Below, one piece after another: positions 6,760 to 9,751 of a stretch of 9,751 nucleotides of DNA. The notes below the pieces were generated by a model. The model was not told where the DNA came from. It saw nothing but the letters and a program-made list of their open reading frames with translations, and made no database searches. Location of the stretch: the NCBI GenBank assembly GCA_021784975.1, contig JAJYGU010000084.1:1-9751 (forward strand). The letters run 5' to 3'. Numbering within the stretch: position 1 is the first letter of the stretch; each line of letters begins with the position of its first letter. This DNA is from Planctomycetota bacterium. Lineage in GTDB: Bacteria > Planctomycetota > Planctomycetia > Pirellulales > Thermoguttaceae. Made by a program: the position numbers and the translations under genes.

Positions 6760-7668
6760 TTACCTTTTCCCGTTATTGGCGCTGGCGATGGCCAGTTTGC
6801 GGCGGAAGGTGCGGACCTGCTCTTGGACCATGAGCGGACCTTTTTGCCGGACCAGGTTGGCGCCCTCGAACCAGGCATAGGGTTCTTCGTAGACCAGGTG
6901 GCACTCGATCATCACCGCGTCGGCGGGCTGCTTCAAGCGGGTGATCTTGGCATAGCCGCCGCCCCAGTGATACGGATGGGCCGGGCCTAAATGGACCTCC
7001 GCCAGTTCGTTGCGCACCAGCGGCCGCCACTGGTTGGGATAATCGCGGTCATGGTCGAAACGCGGGTCGATCTTGGCGGCCGCCAACACCGAATCCCGGC
7101 CGCGGACGAGCACCGCCAGCCTGGTAGTGCTCAACTCCACCAGATCGAACATCGAGAAAGTCGTATACACGAACCGCTCCTCGCGGCCGTCCTGCTTGGG
7201 GAGGGTCAGCTTGCGTTGGGCCATCTCTTCGTCGGTGAGAATGCCCGACTTGGAAACGATATGGCCCTGGCCCTCCTCATCGTGCTTGGTGAGCGACTGG
7301 AGAAAGTCCTTCGAGTTCAGGATGTCCCAGTCGCCGTGGGCCACGAACCAGAAGTCGATCGAGCGGATGGCGGGCTCTTCCTTTTGGCGAGCTCGAAGGG
7401 TGCGTATCTTGACCACGATCGGCGCCCGCGACGACTTGCGGAGTACTGCCCGCAAGGGAGTGCGGGCATCGCACAACTTGGCCAGGACTGCCCGCTGTTC
7501 GGCGGCGTCAAGCCCGTCGACCAGCAGCGGCCGCGGCAGCTTGAAGGTCGAACCGTCCGACATGGTCACGCCCTTGGTGATCAGGTCGTCGAAGACCGGG
7601 TTCTTGACTCTCTCTGTTGGCGCCGCGGCAAGGAGCATCCATGCCACGGTGAAGATTGATATGCTCAT
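6760..7668 (-). CDS. Secreted conserved hypothetical protein
   Basis: A 302-residue protein with a short hydrophobic N-terminus (residues 4-16, ending in AAAP) that reads as a signal peptide; no further membrane segments. I find no catalytic motif. Striking stretches are RSIDFWFVAHGDWDIL at 102-117, DPRFDHDRDYPNQWRPLVRN at 201-220, HPYHWGGGYAKITRL at 231-245 and EPYAWFEGANLVRQK at 262-276. These Trp/Tyr-rich blocks resemble a family of exported hypotheticals that I associate with planctomycetes; that link is from memory and unverified. ATG 7668 lies 12 bp after the stop of the upstream ABC permease gene, and GAGG overlapping that stop codon can serve as ribosome binding site, so the gene is very likely the last of the permease operon. 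A periplasmic or surface role beside the exporter is an inference. Confidence 0.75.
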   Translation of the reverse strand: MSISIFTVAWMLLAAAPTERVKNPVFDDLITKGVTMSDGSTFKLPRPLLVDGLDAAEQRAVLAKLCDARTPLRAVLRKSSRAPIVVKIRTLRARQKEEPAIRSIDFWFVAHGDWDILNSKDFLQSLTKHDEEGQGHIVSKSGILTDEEMAQRKLTLPKQDGREERFVYTTFSMFDLVELSTTRLAVLVRGRDSVLAAAKIDPRFDHDRDYPNQWRPLVRNELAEVHLGPAHPYHWGGGYAKITRLKQPADAVMIECHLVYEEPYAWFEGANLVRQKGPLMVQEQVRTFRRKLAIASANNGKR

Positions 7669-7680
7669 AGTCTGACTGCC

Positions 7681-8808
7681 TCACAACGTCTTATGGAAGC
7701 GGCGGACGGCCAATTCGAGCGTGACCGCCCCCATCCCAAAGAGCGCGAGCACCTGCGGCCAGAGCACTTCCAAGCCCACGCCCTTCAAGAACACGCTGCG
7801 AACGATCGCCAAATAATAACGTATCGGGTTCGCCAACGTCAACCACTGCACCCACTCCGGCATATTGGCGATCGGAAAGGCAAAGCCCGAGAGCAACATG
7901 GCCGGGAAGAAGAAAAAGAAGGTGCTCATCATTGCCTGCTGCTGGGTCTGACTGAGCGTGGAGATCAAGAGGCCCACGCCCAGGGTGGTCATCAGATACA
8001 CCGCAGTCGCCAAAAGCAGCAGCAACGGACTGCCGCGGATCGGCACCTCGAACCAGAAGACGCCGATCAGAGTGACCAGGATCACGTCCACGAAGCCGAT
8101 CAGGGCAAACGGCACCGTCTTGCCGAGGATGAACTCGCCGGGGGTGATCGGCGTGACCATGATCTGCTCCATGGTGCCAATTTCCCGTTCGCGGACTACC
8201 GCCATGCTCGTCAGCAGCAGGGTGGCCAGGGTGACGACCACCACCAGCACGCCGGGCACGAAGAAATTGCGGCTTTCCAGGTTGTCGTTGAACCAGGATC
8301 GCGTCCGCAGATCGAGGCTGCCCGAGCGGCCGGCCGGGCCAAGGGCGATGTCGATCCGCTGGCCGAGGACCTGCGACGAATAGGCGGTGGCGATCTTGTT
8401 GGCATAGCTGAACTCGATGCTGGCGGTGTTCGAGTCGGTGCCGTCGACGATCACCTGCAAGCGCCCGCTGCGGCCGGTGCGGAGGTCCTCGGCAAAGCCG
8501 TGGTCGAACTGCAAGACCACGCTCGCCTGGCTGCGGTCGATCAGGTCGCGGGCTTGCCGGTCGTTGTCGACGTTGGCCACCACGTCGAAGTAGCCCGACT
8601 GGACGAAGCGGGCCACCAGGTCGCGGCTGGCGGGGCTGTTGTCGCGGTCGAGCACCGCCGTGGCCACGTGCTTGACGTCGGTGGAAACCGCATAGCCGAT
8701 CACCATCACCTGGAAGCAGGGGATGACGAAGATCACGGTTCTCATCCGCGGGTCGCGAAAGACCTGGATGAACTCCTTGATCAGCATGTGTCGGACCCGT
8801 TGCCACAT
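7681..8808 (-). CDS. ABC-2 type transporter permease (YbhR-like)
   Basis: A 375-residue inner-membrane permease of the ABC2_membrane_3 / YbhR-YhhJ type, which works with an ATPase to export drugs or other small molecules. Topology: short cytoplasmic N-terminus with IKEFIQVFRDPRMR at 10-23, TM1 at about 24-41, a large extracytoplasmic domain at 42-180 (with VDGTDSNTASIEF at 121-133), then five TM segments from 183 to the C-terminus. Family signatures are VREREIGTMEQIMVTPI at 205-221 followed by FILGK, and the segment LSGFAFPIANMPEWVQWLT at 306-324 before NPIRYYLAIVRSVFLKG. The start ATG is reached by TGATATG from the previous gene's stop codon, and no good Shine-Dalgarno site is seen, which suggests translational coupling. 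The partner ATP-binding gene is not in the window. Substrate unknown. Confidence 0.92.
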   Translation of the reverse strand: MWQRVRHMLIKEFIQVFRDPRMRTVIFVIPCFQVMVIGYAVSTDVKHVATAVLDRDNSPASRDLVARFVQSGYFDVVANVDNDRQARDLIDRSQASVVLQFDHGFAEDLRTGRSGRLQVIVDGTDSNTASIEFSYANKIATAYSSQVLGQRIDIALGPAGRSGSLDLRTRSWFNDNLESRNFFVPGVLVVVVTLATLLLTSMAVVREREIGTMEQIMVTPITPGEFILGKTVPFALIGFVDVILVTLIGVFWFEVPIRGSPLLLLLATAVYLMTTLGVGLLISTLSQTQQQAMMSTFFFFFPAMLLSGFAFPIANMPEWVQWLTLANPIRYYLAIVRSVFLKGVGLEVLWPQVLALFGMGAVTLELAVRRFHKTL

Positions 8809-8809
8809 A

Positions 8810-9733
8810 TCAGGCCAGTTTCTTCTTGAAGCGAAAGTTGGCCAACAACACCATCACGATCCCATAGACCGCCAGCAGCCCGGTCGGCACCGCCAGAATC
8901 TCCATGCCCACGCCTTTGAGGTAGATCCCCTTGAGAATCACGATGAAATACCGGGCGGGCACGATGTAGGTAATCAGCCGGATCACCCGGGGCATGTTGG
9001 CGATGGTGAACATGAATCCGGATAACAGAAACGACGGCAGGAAGGTGGCCACCATGGCCACCTGGCTGGAGAGCAGTTGGCTCTTGGTGACGATGCTGAT
9101 GGTCATGCCCATCGCCAAGGCCCCCACCAGGAAGATCATCGCCAGGCCGAACAGCAGGGCCACGTCGCCGCGAAAGGGGACGTGAAACAGGAACTGGCCC
9201 ATGACCACCGCCAGCAACATGTCGAGCATGCCCACCGAAAAGTAAGGCAGCAACTTGCCGAGAATCAACTCGGGCCCTTTGATCGGAGTGGAGATGAGCT
9301 GCTCCATGGTACCCCGCTCCCACTCGCGGGAGATGGTCAGCGAAGTCAGCAGGGCGGCGATTACCATCATGATTACCGCGATCAGGCCGGGAACGATAAA
9401 GTTCTTCGATTCCAACTCCTCGTTGAACCAGACCCGCGGGCGGACGTCCAGCGGAATCTGAATCGCCGGGCCGCCGCTCCGCTGCGATCGCTGCGAAGCC
9501 AGGTCGAGGGCGTAGATTTGCGCGATGACGTCGGCGTAGCCGATGGCGATGGTGGCCGTGTTCGAGTCGCTGCCGTCGACGATGAACTGGACCGGCGCGT
9601 CGCGGTGGGCGTCGATCCGTCTGGCGAAATCGTAAGGGACTACCAAGGCCACCATCACCCGCCCGGTGTCGATGGCCCGCACCAGGTCGCGCTGGTTGTC
9701 GACGCCCATGCACAACGTGAAGTACGGCGATCC
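8810..9733 (-). CDS. ABC-2 type transporter permease (YbhS-like), 5' end missing or frameshifted
   Basis: A paralogue of the permease encoded just downstream; about 307 residues are readable. From GSPYFTLCMGVDN it aligns with residues 70-82 of the paralogue (SGYFDVVANVDN), so about 70 N-terminal residues, including TM1, are missing. VDGSDSNTATIAI, VWFNEELESKNFIVPG, ISREWERGTMEQLISTPI followed by LILGK, and LSGFMFTIANMP all match the paralogue. In frame, a TGA stands at 9736-9734, 15 bp from the window edge. Shifting frame by one base there gives a reading YEDSPYF that would suit this family, so a 1-bp deletion near 9731-9734 is the likeliest cause, either real or an assembly-edge error. The TTG at 9715 and ATG at 9709 are not credible native starts because they fall inside the conserved extracytoplasmic domain. 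Together the two permeases would make a YbhS/YbhR-like heterodimer. Confidence 0.85.
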   Translation of the reverse strand, partial: GSPYFTLCMGVDNQRDLVRAIDTGRVMVALVVPYDFARRIDAHRDAPVQFIVDGSDSNTATIAIGYADVIAQIYALDLASQRSQRSGGPAIQIPLDVRPRVWFNEELESKNFIVPGLIAVIMMVIAALLTSLTISREWERGTMEQLISTPIKGPELILGKLLPYFSVGMLDMLLAVVMGQFLFHVPFRGDVALLFGLAMIFLVGALAMGMTISIVTKSQLLSSQVAMVATFLPSFLLSGFMFTIANMPRVIRLITYIVPARYFIVILKGIYLKGVGMEILAVPTGLLAVYGIVMVLLANFRFKKKLA

Positions 9734-9751
9734 TCATACCCATCCTGATGT

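Noticed and set aside
7693..8829. Open frames of about 370 codons opposite and in another frame of the permease gene
   Set aside because: Low-complexity His/Arg/Asp-rich translation with no recognisable segments; the permease frame carries the family signatures and TM segments.

Overview
The window is GC-rich and gene-dense and looks like a chromosome fragment of a planctomycete (Planctomycetota, probably a Pirellulales-type lineage). This assignment is an inference from three things: a Sulfotransfer_3-type sulfotransferase, a secreted conserved hypothetical of a type I associate with this phylum, and intergenic spacers built of degenerate 7-bp repeats. I see no RNA genes, insertion sequences, CRISPR arrays or phage genes.

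Layout from left to right: (1) the 3' part of a large GTPase gene on the + strand, open at the window edge; (2) a convergent sulfotransferase gene on the - strand, with stops only 14 bp apart; (3) a divergent spacer of about 240 bp; (4) flhA and flhF on the + strand, the flagellar type III export gate protein and the SRP-type GTPase that places flagella; (5) a roughly 200 bp convergent spacer containing several 7-bp repeat families; (6) a three-gene - strand operon read from the right edge: an ABC-2 permease (5' end missing or frameshifted), a second paralogous ABC-2 permease starting 1 bp after it, and a short secreted protein of unknown function.

FlhA and FlhF belong to one process: FlhF sets pole and number, and FlhA is the export gate that docks chaperone-substrate complexes. 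The two permeases resemble the YbhS/YbhR pair of E. coli and would form a heterodimeric exporter; the ATPase and membrane-fusion genes are expected further right, outside the window.

Two observations deserve follow-up. First, FlhA aligns well with the family until its cytoplasmic domain, where about 50 residues are missing in frame. The gap corresponds to subdomain ACD2 and removes the conserved chaperone-docking residues, while both flanks align without gaps. Second, heptanucleotide tandem arrays of at least four different unit families occur around flhF, and one lies inside the GTPase coding region, where a one-unit change would shift the reading frame.
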